Of a stretch of 64,000 nt of DNA, positions 16,735 to 25,376 are shown one piece after another. The stretch is from the NCBI RefSeq assembly GCF_040838345.1, contig NZ_JBAKFF010000001.1, positions 1 through 64,000 on the forward strand. The letters run 5' to 3'. The notes under the pieces were generated by a model. The model searched no databases, had not been told where the DNA came from, and worked only from the letters and a program-made list of their open reading frames with translations. The stretch comes from Spiribacter sp. 1M189. Its GTDB lineage: Bacteria > Pseudomonadota > Gammaproteobacteria > Nitrococcales > Nitrococcaceae. Both the position numbers and the translations under genes were made by a program. Position 1 is the stretch's first letter; each line of letters begins with the position of its first letter.

Positions 16735-17907
16735 ATGGCTGTCCTTACACTCACCGCAGAGGCGGTACGTCGTGTGCTCGCGCAACCACCCAGGCATCGC
16801 CCCCGGCTGTATGCCGATCCGGTCACGCGGGGTCTCTACCTTGAGGTCCGGCCGTCCGGCGGGGCCACCTGGTATTTCCGCTACCGCGATCTGGTTAACC
16901 GCACCCGCATGTACCGGATCAATGCGGTGGAGCGTTGCAGCGTCGATGAGGCGCGGGAGGAGGTGCTGCGGCTGCGCCGCCATGTCGATGACGGCGGCGA
17001 TCCCATGACTGAGCGCCGATGTGCGCGTGGTCCGGCAACGCTGGAAGAATTCATTCGGGAGACCTATCTTCCCCATGTCCGCAGCCGCAAGCGCAGCTGG
17101 CGGTCCGAGGTCTCGTTGATCGAGCGCCATCTGCTGCCCACCTTCGGTGATCGGCCCATACGCAGCATCAGCGGCGCGGATGTCGTTCGATGGCAGGAGG
17201 AGCGGCTTCAGGCAGGATATGCGGTCGGCACCTGTAACCGGCTGCTGGTCCAGCTCTGCCATATCTTCAACTGCGCCATCCGCTGGGGGATATTGGCGGA
17301 TGGGACCAACCCCACCGAGGGTGTCAAACCACTGACTGGCGAGAAGAAGCACGAGCGTTACCTCTCGCCGGACGAGGTCGCGCGGCTGCTGGCGGTCCTG
17401 GATAATGCGAGGAACGTCCAGCTCGCGGACATCATCCGGCTGTTGCTCGTCACCGGCGCGCGCAAGCGCGAGGTGCTGGATGCCAGGTGGGAATTCGTGA
17501 ACCTCGAGGACGCCATTCTGACCGTGCCCCGATCGAAGTCCGGGAAGCCGCGGCACATTGTCCTGGCCAACGAAGCCATCGAGGTGCTGCATCGTCAGCC
17601 CCGCGAGCCCGATAACCCCTGGGTTTTTCCTAATCCGCGAACGGGGCGACCCTTCGTCACCATTTACTACGGCTGGGATACGATTCGCCGCCGCGCGGGT
17701 CTATCCGATGTGCGTCTGCATGATCTGCGGCACTCGTTCGCGAGTTTTTTGGTGAACAGCGGACGGTCGCTCTATGAGGTGCAGGTGTTGCTGGGCCATG
17801 CCAGTCCCCAGACCACCATGCGCTATGCGCATCTGTCCCGGGATTCGCTGCGCAGCGCGACGGATTCCGCCATGGTGGCGATGCTGCGTGGTGGGGCTGA
17901 ATCTTAA
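16735..17907 (+). CDS. Tyrosine recombinase (integrase) 1
   Basis: A 390-residue site-specific recombinase. It has an N-terminal DUF4102-like arm-binding region (LYLEVRPSGGATWYFRYRD), a core-binding SAM-like domain (~95-190) and a catalytic domain with R243 (TGARKREV), KSGK, H329-DL-R332-H, GHAS and nucleophile Y364 (MRYAHL), so all catalytic residues are present. Start ATG 16735; one GTG codon precedes it. Its register is identical to the second recombinase: catalytic R, H, R and Y fall at the same residue numbers, so the two are recent-style duplicates that have diverged. Likely role: DNA integration or inversion at this locus. Confidence 0.92.
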   Translation: MAVLTLTAEAVRRVLAQPPRHRPRLYADPVTRGLYLEVRPSGGATWYFRYRDLVNRTRMYRINAVERCSVDEAREEVLRLRRHVDDGGDPMTERRCARGPATLEEFIRETYLPHVRSRKRSWRSEVSLIERHLLPTFGDRPIRSISGADVVRWQEERLQAGYAVGTCNRLLVQLCHIFNCAIRWGILADGTNPTEGVKPLTGEKKHERYLSPDEVARLLAVLDNARNVQLADIIRLLLVTGARKREVLDARWEFVNLEDAILTVPRSKSGKPRHIVLANEAIEVLHRQPREPDNPWVFPNPRTGRPFVTIYYGWDTIRRRAGLSDVRLHDLRHSFASFLVNSGRSLYEVQVLLGHASPQTTMRYAHLSRDSLRSATDSAMVAMLRGGAES

Positions 17908-17939
17908 ACATATGTTTGAAGAATAGTAATAAAATTCAA

Positions 17940-17968
17940 TTGTACCCTCTGTGTAGTGGGGATATAAC
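17940..17968 (+). promoter_or_regulatory. Possible promoter for recombinase 2
   Basis: TTGTAC at 17940-17945 and TATAAC at 17963-17968 are separated by 17 bp in the AT-rich gap between the two recombinase genes. The -10 is good and the -35 is weak. Confidence 0.35.
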
Positions 17969-18008
17969 TGAGGCATCGAAGAAGCTTGCAAAAACTTACC
18001 GACCGCCG

Positions 18009-19175
18009 ATGCCCGTACTTGACCTCAACCACGCCGTCCTGCGGCGGATCGATCGATATCGTCCCGAAACCCGCGCGGTTTCACTGTTTGATCGGACGCT
18101 GAAGGGTTTTATGCTCGAGCTGCGCTCGACGGGAACCGGCACCTGGTACTACCGATACCGCGATCAGGGTCGGCGGATTCGGCTGCTTAGACTCGGCCGG
18201 CTGGGCGAGCTCTCGGTGACGAAGGCAAGGCAGGCAGCGAGGCGCTTCGACGCGCTGGTCGAGGCCGGCGAGAACCCGCGAGAGAGCTTGTCGCCTGCCC
18301 AACGGTCAGTGACATTCCGGGAGTTCGTCGAGACCCGGTACTTCCCGCATGTGGAGCTCCACAACCGCAGTTGGCCGAGCACCCGGTCGCAGGTCACGCG
18401 GCACCTGATGCCGCGGTTCGGCGACAGGCGCCTCGATGCGATCCGGCGGGCGGATATCCTCGCCATGCAGCACGAAACACGGCTTGCCGGGATGGCCGTG
18501 GGGACCTGCAATCGGCTGCTGATTCACATGCGCACCATCTTTAACGCGGCGATTCGCTGGGAGCTGCTGCCGGAGGACTGTAATCCCACCAAGGGCGTCA
18601 AGGCCTTGCCCGGAGCCGTATCGCGCGAGCGCTTTCTGGACGCTGTGGAGGTCAGGCGCCTTTTCGATGCCCTCGACCGCAGCCGAAGTCCGCAGCTGGC
18701 CCGAGTGGTGCGGATGCTGCTCTATACCGGCGCACGCAAGCGCGAGATCCTTGATGCGCGCTGGGAGCAGGTCGACTTTGAGCATCGGCTCCTCACCGTG
18801 CCGCGCTCCAAGTCGGGCAAGGTCCGCTATATTGCCCTGTCGGATGCAGCGCTGGAAATCCTTCGCGCCACACCGCGACAGCCGGGTGTGCCCTGGGTGT
18901 TCCCGAATCCCCGCACCAAAAAGCCGATCGTCTCAATCCACTACGGCTGGGATCGAGTCCGGCGCGAGGTCGGCATGCCGGATCTGCGCATCCACGACCT
19001 GAGACACTCCTTCGCCAGTTTCCTAGTCAATGCTGGCCACTCGCTCTACGAGGTCCAGGCACTGCTGGGGCACCAGAGCCCCAAGATGACCATGCGCTAT
19101 GCGCATTTGGCACCCGCGACGCTGTTGACCGCGGCCAATAGCCTGGCTGGAGAACTTTCTAAAAAGCCCTACTGA
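18009..19175 (+). CDS. Tyrosine recombinase (integrase) 2
   Basis: A 388-residue paralogue of the preceding recombinase with the full catalytic set: R243 (TGARKREI), KSGK, H329-DL-R332-H, GHQS and Y364 (MRYAHL). The frame is open upstream to 17916, but the ATG at 18009 (MPVLDLNHAV) aligns with the start of recombinase 1 (MAVLTLTAEAV) and keeps all catalytic residues in register. It is separated from its partner by 101 bp of AT-rich DNA and ends 17 bp before the convergent glycosyltransferase gene. Pairs or trios of adjacent tyrosine recombinases occur in RIT-type elements; a third member is not present. Confidence 0.9.
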   Translation: MPVLDLNHAVLRRIDRYRPETRAVSLFDRTLKGFMLELRSTGTGTWYYRYRDQGRRIRLLRLGRLGELSVTKARQAARRFDALVEAGENPRESLSPAQRSVTFREFVETRYFPHVELHNRSWPSTRSQVTRHLMPRFGDRRLDAIRRADILAMQHETRLAGMAVGTCNRLLIHMRTIFNAAIRWELLPEDCNPTKGVKALPGAVSRERFLDAVEVRRLFDALDRSRSPQLARVVRMLLYTGARKREILDARWEQVDFEHRLLTVPRSKSGKVRYIALSDAALEILRATPRQPGVPWVFPNPRTKKPIVSIHYGWDRVRREVGMPDLRIHDLRHSFASFLVNAGHSLYEVQALLGHQSPKMTMRYAHLAPATLLTAANSLAGELSKKPY

Positions 19176-19192
19176 GCGTTGGGTCTGGCGAC

Positions 19193-20476
19193 TTATGCGC
19201 CGTGGCCGGCGTCCGTCGAGTGCGATGTCAGGCCCTCCGCCCATGCCAGCTGCCGCGGCAGACACACCGACTGCAGGTCGTAGTTGGCGATGGCGAACGC
19301 CCGGGCCTGTTCACCCAGTTTTTCTCGCCGTGCGGGATCTTCGGCCAACAGACAGACCTCGCTTGCCAGTGCCTGTGGATCGAAGAAGTTAAACAACCGC
19401 CCCGTGACATCATGCTTAATCGCTTCCTGCAGCGGCTGGGTATCGCTCGCGACGATGCCGCATCCCGCGCTCATGGCCTCCAACAGGCTCCAGCTCAGGA
19501 CGAAGGGGTAGGTCAGATACACATGGACCGTGGAGAGCTGCAGCAAGGGGATGAAGTGCTCGTAGCGGATGTTGCCGAGGAAATGGACCCGCGCCCAGTC
19601 CTCATCGGGAATGCGGTTACGCACCTCGTCGATGAATACCTCCCGCCAGCTTTTTTCCCCGTACGTGTCAGGGTCGGGGCGGGCGCCATAGCTCACGCCA
19701 TCTCCGCCGACGATCAACACACGGGCGTTGGGCCGCCTTGCCAGGATCTCGGGGAGTGCCCGCATGAAAATGTGGTAACCGCGATAGGGCTCGAGGTTGC
19801 GGTTGACGAAGGTGATCACCTCGCTGCCCCGATCGAGCGCAATTTTCCCGCCATCCTGTCCCGTGATGGCCATCTGCACGTTGGGGTTGGGGGCCACGAC
19901 GTTGGTATCGATGCCGTCGTGAACCACGGTGATCCGCTCCCGGAAGCGCGGCGGGAAGGTGCTTGCCTGCCACTCGGTGGGGCTGATCCCGGCGTCTGCG
20001 GTCTCAAAATGCAGCAGGTTATTGAGATTCTTCAGGCGCAGCCGGCAGGCATCGCCTGGATCGTTCGTCGCGAACTCCGGATCGAACCCCGTGTCGGCGC
20101 CCCGCGGGTGATAGTAGAACTCGCAGTAAATGCCCAGCGCCGTCTCGGGCCACACCTCCTTCAGAAACAGGCTCTCGCCCCAGCCATGATGGGCAATGAT
20201 GGCGTCGGGACGATAGCCTGAATCCCGCATCTCCAGTGCTTTGCGGAAGGCTGCCTCGCCGCGGATGGTCTTGGTCTCGAAGTCGCTGACCCAGGGGTGG
20301 ACCTCCCGGCTGGTGCCGCGCGTCGGGCTGTAGCGGACAAGCTGGACTCCCTGCCATTCCGAGGCCTTGATGTCCCGCATGATCAGCGCCGTCACTTCAT
20401 GGCCCCGGGCGACCAGTGCCGGAGCCAGGTGCTTGAACTGACCGGGGAAGTTCTGGTGGACAAAGAGAAATCTCAT
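19193..20476 (-). CDS. GT4-family glycosyltransferase
   Basis: A 427-residue GT-B fold enzyme. The N-terminal Rossmann half begins MRFLFVHQNFPGQFKHLAPAL, typical of a large group of GT4 enzymes. The C-terminal half contains ITFVNRNLEPYRGYHIF, ARVLIVGGDGVSYG and the donor-binding segment SWSLLEAMSAGCGIVASDT with its conserved glutamate (EAMSAG). The ATG at 20476 fits the family start; the longer frame upstream is non-homologous. It transfers a sugar from a nucleotide donor, probably to a surface polysaccharide or glycoprotein given the rfb neighbours. It is divergent from rfbD. Confidence 0.88.
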   Translation of the reverse strand: MRFLFVHQNFPGQFKHLAPALVARGHEVTALIMRDIKASEWQGVQLVRYSPTRGTSREVHPWVSDFETKTIRGEAAFRKALEMRDSGYRPDAIIAHHGWGESLFLKEVWPETALGIYCEFYYHPRGADTGFDPEFATNDPGDACRLRLKNLNNLLHFETADAGISPTEWQASTFPPRFRERITVVHDGIDTNVVAPNPNVQMAITGQDGGKIALDRGSEVITFVNRNLEPYRGYHIFMRALPEILARRPNARVLIVGGDGVSYGARPDPDTYGEKSWREVFIDEVRNRIPDEDWARVHFLGNIRYEHFIPLLQLSTVHVYLTYPFVLSWSLLEAMSAGCGIVASDTQPLQEAIKHDVTGRLFNFFDPQALASEVCLLAEDPARREKLGEQARAFAIANYDLQSVCLPRQLAWAEGLTSHSTDAGHGA

Positions 20477-20555
20477 GATGTGATCCGCAGGAAATCGAGT
20501 TTGATGAGCCGGTCGGGGGCAGGTGATGCGGCTGTGTCCATTGCGCATGATGCGT

Positions 20556-20584
20556 CTGCGCGCCCCTGCCTGGGCCGATATACT
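20556..20584 (+). promoter_or_regulatory. Possible promoter for the rfbDAC operon
   Basis: A good -10 TATACT at 20579-20584 lies 38 bp before the rfbD ATG. The best-spaced -35 (CTGCGC, 20556-20561, 17-bp spacer) is poor. Confidence 0.4.
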
Positions 20585-20621
20585 GATGCCATTATGCCGG
20601 TTTGATGAGTCAGGGGGCAGG

Positions 20622-21509
20622 ATGCGGATCGCGCTGCTGGGCGCCAGTGGTCAGGTCGGGTTCGAGTTGCGGCGGGCGCTGGCGCCGCTCGGCGAGGTAG
20701 TGTTGCCTGACCGGACTGAATGTGATCTGTCCGACCGGGGCGCCTTGCGCCGGGGACTCATGCAGCTGGCCCCCGATGCCATCGTCAACGCCGCCGCTTA
20801 CACGGGGGTGGATGACGCCGAGACGCATCGTGAGGTGGCGTTCCGAATCAACGGCGAGGCCCCGGGGGTGATTGGAGAGGCCGCCCGGGAGACAGGCGCC
20901 TTCGTCGTGCATTACTCCACCGACTATGTCTTCTCCGGGGATCGGGATCGAGCCTATCGTGAGGAGGATCCCACCAGTCCGTTGAACGTATACGGTGAGA
21001 GCAAGCGGCTGGGGGAGGTGCGGCTGGCCGAGAGTGGGGCCGCGTTCTACCTGTTTCGGACGGCCTGGGTGATCAGCCCGCGGGGCCGCAATTTCCTGCA
21101 AACCATCCTGCGTCTGGCGGCGGAGCGTGACCGCCTGCAGGTCGTGAGCGATCAGCTTGGCGCGCCGACATCGGCGGCGCTGATCGCCGATGTCACGGCG
21201 CATGCCCTGCATCAACGTCTCTCCGGTCGGGGATCGGCGGAGGCGGATGGCATCTACCACCTGACCGCTTCGGGTAGCGCGAGCTGGTTTGAGGTTGCCC
21301 GGTATATTGTGGAGACCGCATGTGGTTTGGGCTTCGACCTGCGCCTGGCGGCGGAAGCCATCGAACCCATCCGAGCCGCCGAGTACGGGCAAGCGGCCCT
21401 GCGGCCGAGCAATTCCCGGCTCGACACGACTCGGCTGACGAGTCAGTTCGGCTTGACGACGCCGGACTGGCGGGACGGCATTCATTGGGCACTGGAGCAG
21501 TTGCGGTGA
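20622..21509 (+). CDS. rfbD: dTDP-4-dehydrorhamnose reductase
   Basis: A 295-residue SDR that reduces dTDP-4-keto-L-rhamnose to dTDP-L-rhamnose with NAD(P)H in the cytoplasm. The dinucleotide motif GASGQVG (7-13) and the catalytic STD/Y124xxxK128 set (YGESK) are visible. The ATG at 20622 has the site GGGGGCAGG. An upstream in-frame extension exists, including a near-copy of this initiation region at 20515-20531, but the protein family starts here. The stop overlaps the rfbA start (GTGA). Confidence 0.93.
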   Translation: MRIALLGASGQVGFELRRALAPLGEVVLPDRTECDLSDRGALRRGLMQLAPDAIVNAAAYTGVDDAETHREVAFRINGEAPGVIGEAARETGAFVVHYSTDYVFSGDRDRAYREEDPTSPLNVYGESKRLGEVRLAESGAAFYLFRTAWVISPRGRNFLQTILRLAAERDRLQVVSDQLGAPTSAALIADVTAHALHQRLSGRGSAEADGIYHLTASGSASWFEVARYIVETACGLGFDLRLAAEAIEPIRAAEYGQAALRPSNSRLDTTRLTSQFGLTTPDWRDGIHWALEQLR

Positions 21510-22393
21510 ACGAATCCAGACGCAAGGGGATTATTCTGGCGGGCGGCACTGGGAGTCGGCTCTACCCGGTAACCCTGACACTCAGCAAACAGCTTCTGCC
21601 GGTGTACGACAAGCCCATGATCTATCACCCGCTCTCAACGCTCATGCTGGCGGGGATTCGCGAGATCCTGATCATCTCTACGCCCATGGATACGCCGCGG
21701 TTCACCGAACTGCTCGGGGATGGCAGTCAGTGGGGGCTGTCTCTCAGCTATGCCATCCAGCAACAGCCCGAAGGCATCGCTCAGGCGCTGACCATCGCCG
21801 AGCCGTTCCTCGATGGGGCGCCCTGTGCCCTGATCCTCGGCGACAACATCTTCCACGGCCATGACCTGAGTGCACTGCTTGCCGAGGCGGACGACCAGAC
21901 AACCGGGGCTTCGATATTCGCCTATCGGGTGAATGACCCGGAGCGCTACGGGGTGGTGGATTTCGACTCAGCGGGCAACGTCATCCGGATCGAGGAAAAA
22001 CCGTCTCAGCCGCGCAGTGCCTACGCGGTCACGGGGCTTTACTTCTATGACGGAAAAGCGGTGGAGTTGGCCCGGGCCCTCACGCCATCGGCCCGCGGTG
22101 AGCTGGAGATCACCGACCTCAACCAGCGGTACCTGGAGGCAGGGGAGCTCAAGGTCCAACTTATGGGGCGCGGTTTTGCCTGGCTCGATACCGGTACCCA
22201 TGAAAGCCTCCTCTCCGCCAGCGAATTCATCGCGACGCTGGAACGGCGACAGGGCCTGAAGGTCGCCTGCCCCGAGGAGATCGCCTTCCGGATGGGCTGG
22301 CTTGATCGTCGGGCACTCGAGGCGCTCGCGGCGCCGTTGGCGAAAACTGGCTATGGGCAGTACCTCGAGCAGATTGCCCGGGAGGCCGACTGA
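21506..22393 (+). CDS. rfbA: Glucose-1-phosphate thymidylyltransferase
   Basis: A 295-residue nucleotidyltransferase that makes dTDP-glucose from dTTP and glucose 1-phosphate, the first step to dTDP-rhamnose. GGTGSRLYP (13-21) is the nucleotide-binding loop. [11 protein letters not shown] and [10 protein letters not shown] are family signatures, and the length is normal. The start is GTG, overlapping the rfbD stop by four bases, so translation is probably coupled. A much longer upstream frame overlaps rfbD and is not real. Confidence 0.95.
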   Translation: MNESRRKGIILAGGTGSRLYPVTLTLSKQLLPVYDKPMIYHPLSTLMLAGIREILIISTPMDTPRFTELLGDGSQWGLSLSYAIQQQPEGIAQALTIAEPFLDGAPCALILGDNIFHGHDLSALLAEADDQTTGASIFAYRVNDPERYGVVDFDSAGNVIRIEEKPSQPRSAYAVTGLYFYDGKAVELARALTPSARGELEITDLNQRYLEAGELKVQLMGRGFAWLDTGTHESLLSASEFIATLERRQGLKVACPEEIAFRMGWLDRRALEALAAPLAKTGYGQYLEQIAREAD

Positions 22394-22397
22394 GCCC

Positions 22398-22943
22398 ATG
22401 GTGACCGCGACGCCGCTCTCCATCCCGGATGTGATGCTCATCGAGCCGGAGGTCTTTGGCGACACTCGGGGTTTTTTCTTCGAGAGCTTCAACTGCCGCG
22501 TGTTCGAGGAGGCGGTCGGCCGGAATCTGGATTTCGTCCAGGACAACCACTCCCGCTCGGCGCGCAATGTCCTGCGTGGGCTGCATTTTCAGGTCCAGCG
22601 GCCGCAGGGCAAGCTGGTGCGTGTGGCCATTGGCAGTATCTTCGACGTCGCGGTGGATATTCGCCTGGACAGCCCGACATTTCGGCAGTGGGTGGGCGTT
22701 GAGCTGAGCGCGGAAAACCAGCGCCAGCTCTGGGTGCCCGAGGGGTTCGCCCACGGCTTTCTGGTCACCAGCGACTCCGCCGATGTGCTCTACAAGGCCA
22801 CCGATTACTATGCCCCGGAGCATGAACGCAGCATTCGCTGGGACGACCCGACGCTCGGCATTGAATGGCCGCTGGATGGGCCGCCCCGGCTTTCTGGCAA
22901 GGACCGAGATGCGATGTCACTGACTGCGCTGAAGCCTGGCTGA
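22398..22943 (+). CDS. rfbC: dTDP-4-dehydrorhamnose 3,5-epimerase
   Basis: A 181-residue cupin-type epimerase that converts dTDP-4-keto-6-deoxyglucose to dTDP-4-keto-L-rhamnose. VLRGLHFQ carries the catalytic His; WVPEGFAHGFLV and YKATDYYAPEHERSIRWDDP are family signatures. The ATG at 22398 is 4 bp after rfbA. The dTDP-glucose 4,6-dehydratase (rfbB) expected in such operons is not in this window. Confidence 0.95.
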   Translation: MVTATPLSIPDVMLIEPEVFGDTRGFFFESFNCRVFEEAVGRNLDFVQDNHSRSARNVLRGLHFQVQRPQGKLVRVAIGSIFDVAVDIRLDSPTFRQWVGVELSAENQRQLWVPEGFAHGFLVTSDSADVLYKATDYYAPEHERSIRWDDPTLGIEWPLDGPPRLSGKDRDAMSLTALKPG

Positions 22944-23034
22944 AATGCCTCCCTCCCCGCCGCTCAAGCCTCGAGTATCACGCGCCGATCAGCTACCCTG
23001 TATGTCGTTTCACCCACGAAGAGGAGTTAATACC

Positions 23035-23223
23035 ATGGCGAATAGGGTCACCATCGACGGCAGAGAGTACGATCTGGAAAAGTTGAGCGATGCCGCCAAG
23101 TCCCAGCTCGGCAATATTCAGGTCACTGATCAGGAGATTGCCCGGCTTCAGCAGCAGCTGGCCATCGCTCAGACCGCCCGTCAGGCTTATGCGCGGGCCT
23201 TGCAGGAAGAGCTGCCCGCTTAA
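23035..23223 (+). CDS. DUF6447 family protein
   Basis: A 62-residue protein with motifs VTIDGREYDLEKLSDAAKSQ, LGNIQVTDQEIARLQQQLA and QTARQAYARAL, which match small DUF6447 proteins. A short N-terminal beta-hairpin is followed by a coiled-coil-like helix. The ATG follows an AAGAGGAG site. Function unknown. It lies at the end of the rfb genes and faces gmd. Confidence 0.75.
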   Translation: MANRVTIDGREYDLEKLSDAAKSQLGNIQVTDQEIARLQQQLAIAQTARQAYARALQEELPA

Positions 23224-23230
23224 TGCTGGG

Positions 23231-23272
23231 TTAAAGGCCGCGCCGGTCAGCGCACTATCTGCGTCCGCGCGG
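23231..23272. terminator. Possible bidirectional terminator
   Basis: A perfect 8-bp inverted repeat GGCCGCGC/GCGCGGCC with a ~23-nt loop lies between the convergent DUF6447 gene and gmd, overlapping the last codons of gmd. There is no T-run, so this is weak. Confidence 0.3.
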
Positions 23273-24308
23273 CCTCTCGCAGATCCTCTTCAACCATCTC
23301 GGCGACAAGTTCCGGGAAAGTGGTCGTCGGCTGCCAGTCGAGCGCCTCATGCGCAAGGCTGGGGTCGCCGAGGAGCGTATCCACCTCACTGGGGCGGAAA
23401 TAGCGGGGATCGATACGCACAATAACCCGACGCTCGCCCGCCATTTCGGTGATGCCGACTTCCTCTACGCCGTCTCCCTGCCATTCAATGCCGAAGCCAG
23501 CCTCGGCTGCAGCAAGCTCGACGAATTCCCTAACCGAGTGCTGTTCACCAGTGGCAATGACATAGTCCTGCGGCTTGTCCTGCTGGAGCATCCGCCATTG
23601 CATCTCCACGTAGTCGCGGGCATGACCCCAATCCCGGCGGGCATCCAGATTGCCCAGGTAGAGGCAATCCTGCAGGCCGAGTTTGATTCGAGCGATGGCT
23701 CGGGTGACCTTGCGGGTCAGGAAGGTTTCGCCACGCCGCGGGCTCTCATGGTTGAAGAGAATGCCGTTGCAGGCAAAAAAGTCATAGGCCTCGCGGTAAT
23801 TCACTGTAATCCAGTAGGCATACAGCTTCGCGACCGCGTAAGGGCTTCTGGGGTGGAACGGGGTCGTCTCCTTCTGAGGGACCTCCTGGACAAGCCCGTA
23901 CAACTCTGATGAAGACGCCTGGTAGAAGCGACATTGATCACCCATGCCCAGGATTCTGATGGCCTCCAACAGGCGAAGGGTCCCCACCGCGTCGACATTG
24001 GCCGTGTATTCCGGTTCCTCGAATGAAACCGCGACGTGAGATTGCGCGGCGAGGTTGTAGACCTCATCAGGCTGTACCCGCTGCATGACCCGCATCAGGC
24101 TGCTGGAGTCGGTCAGATCGGCATAGTGCAGCGTGAAGCGCGGATCTTCCTCTTGAGGCTCCTCATGCAGGTGGTCAATGCGCGCCGTGTTGAAAAGCGA
24201 GGCGCGTCGTCGAATCCCATGCACCTCATAGCCTTTTTCCAGCAACAGCTCGGCAAGGTAGGCGCCATCCTGGCCGGTGACGCCGGTAATCAATGCGCGC
24301 TTCGTCAC
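23247..24308 (-). CDS. gmd: GDP-mannose 4,6-dehydratase
   Basis: A 353-residue extended SDR that converts GDP-mannose to GDP-4-keto-6-deoxymannose, the precursor of GDP-fucose, GDP-rhamnose and related sugars. [10 protein letters not shown] binds [12 protein letters not shown] and the [12 protein letters not shown] segment give the Ser-Tyr-Lys catalytic set, and [15 protein letters not shown] is the GMD-specific loop. The start codon is GTG and overlaps the stop of the upstream gene (GTGA). It forms a two-gene unit with the SDR at 24305. Confidence 0.94.
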   Translation of the reverse strand: MTKRALITGVTGQDGAYLAELLLEKGYEVHGIRRRASLFNTARIDHLHEEPQEEDPRFTLHYADLTDSSSLMRVMQRVQPDEVYNLAAQSHVAVSFEEPEYTANVDAVGTLRLLEAIRILGMGDQCRFYQASSSELYGLVQEVPQKETTPFHPRSPYAVAKLYAYWITVNYREAYDFFACNGILFNHESPRRGETFLTRKVTRAIARIKLGLQDCLYLGNLDARRDWGHARDYVEMQWRMLQQDKPQDYVIATGEQHSVREFVELAAAEAGFGIEWQGDGVEEVGITEMAGERRVIVRIDPRYFRPSEVDTLLGDPSLAHEALDWQPTTTFPELVAEMVEEDLREAARTQIVR

Positions 24309-25294
24309 GAGTGATCCTCTTGATTGGGCGAGTCCGAGAGCTTCTCAAGCTCTGACTCGGTCATTTCCTGAATGAATGTCTCAAAGCGGGTCTCGGCCTG
24401 CCAGCCTAGGGTTTGCCTCGCCCGACTGGCATCTCCGATCAGACGAGTGGGCTCCGTGGGGCGGAATAGATCCTCATCGATTACGACATGCTCGCGCCAG
24501 TCGAGATTGAGCAGACTGAATGCCGCCTCCAGCACGTCTTTCACCCGATGCAGTCGGCCGGTCGCCATGATGTAGTCCATTGGCTTGTCGTGTTGCAGCG
24601 AGGTCCACATGCCTCTGACGTAATCCGGCGCATAGCCCCAGTCGCGGGCGGCTTCGATATTGCCGAGGTGAAGGTTTTCTTGTTGTCCGAGCGAAATCGT
24701 CGCCGCGCCCCGGCAGATCTTCCGAGTGACAAAATCACCGCCACGACGAACCGACTCGTGGTTGTACAGAATCCCGTTGACGCCGAACAGCCCGTAAGCC
24801 TGCCGATAGATACGCACCATATGCGTCGAGAAGGTTTTCGCGGCGCCATAGGGGCTAATCGGCGCCAGGGGCGTGTTTTCGTTCTGCGGGGATTGGTCCG
24901 GATTGCCGAAGATTTCGGCTGAACTCGCATGGAAAAGCCGCGCATCTGGGCATACGCTGCGCATGGCTTCGAGTAGGCGAACTGTATTGCCCCCGATGGC
25001 CTCTGTCACGGCCCAGGGGTTATCGAAGCTCTTCGCGACATGAGAGGCAGCAGCGAGATGATAGATCTCGCGCGGCGCAACCTGCTCGAGCAAATCGTCT
25101 AGTCGCCCTTGATCGCCCAGTCCACCTGGATGCCAGACAATCGCGCTTTGTTGGCCCCCTGCTTTCGGGTTTTCGGTCGTCTCACGGGTTATCCCGTGCA
25201 CCTCGTAGCCCTTCTCAAGGAGCAGTTCGCAGAGGTAGCTCCCGTCCTGGCCGGCGGCACCGGTGACGATGGCGCGGCGCGATGAATCTCCCAA
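24305..25294 (-). CDS. GMD-like NAD-dependent epimerase/dehydratase
   Basis: A 329-residue extended SDR closely related to GDP-mannose 4,6-dehydratase. It keeps [26 protein letters not shown] (YxxxK) and [15 protein letters not shown]. It may be a second dehydratase acting on another nucleotide sugar, or it may supply the 4-reductase/epimerase step missing after GMD; residues visible here do not settle this. The only usable start is TTG at 25294, with GAGG upstream; an in-frame stop lies just before it. It comes first in a two-gene minus-strand operon with gmd. Confidence 0.82.
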   Translation of the reverse strand: MGDSSRRAIVTGAAGQDGSYLCELLLEKGYEVHGITRETTENPKAGGQQSAIVWHPGGLGDQGRLDDLLEQVAPREIYHLAAASHVAKSFDNPWAVTEAIGGNTVRLLEAMRSVCPDARLFHASSAEIFGNPDQSPQNENTPLAPISPYGAAKTFSTHMVRIYRQAYGLFGVNGILYNHESVRRGGDFVTRKICRGAATISLGQQENLHLGNIEAARDWGYAPDYVRGMWTSLQHDKPMDYIMATGRLHRVKDVLEAAFSLLNLDWREHVVIDEDLFRPTEPTRLIGDASRARQTLGWQAETRFETFIQEMTESELEKLSDSPNQEDHS

Positions 25295-25376
25295 GCCCGA
25301 GCCTCAATGCATAGCGGTAATTGCGTCGGATTCTAACCGAGAACGGCATGTCGCCGCCCAGCAATTTGTATGAGCG

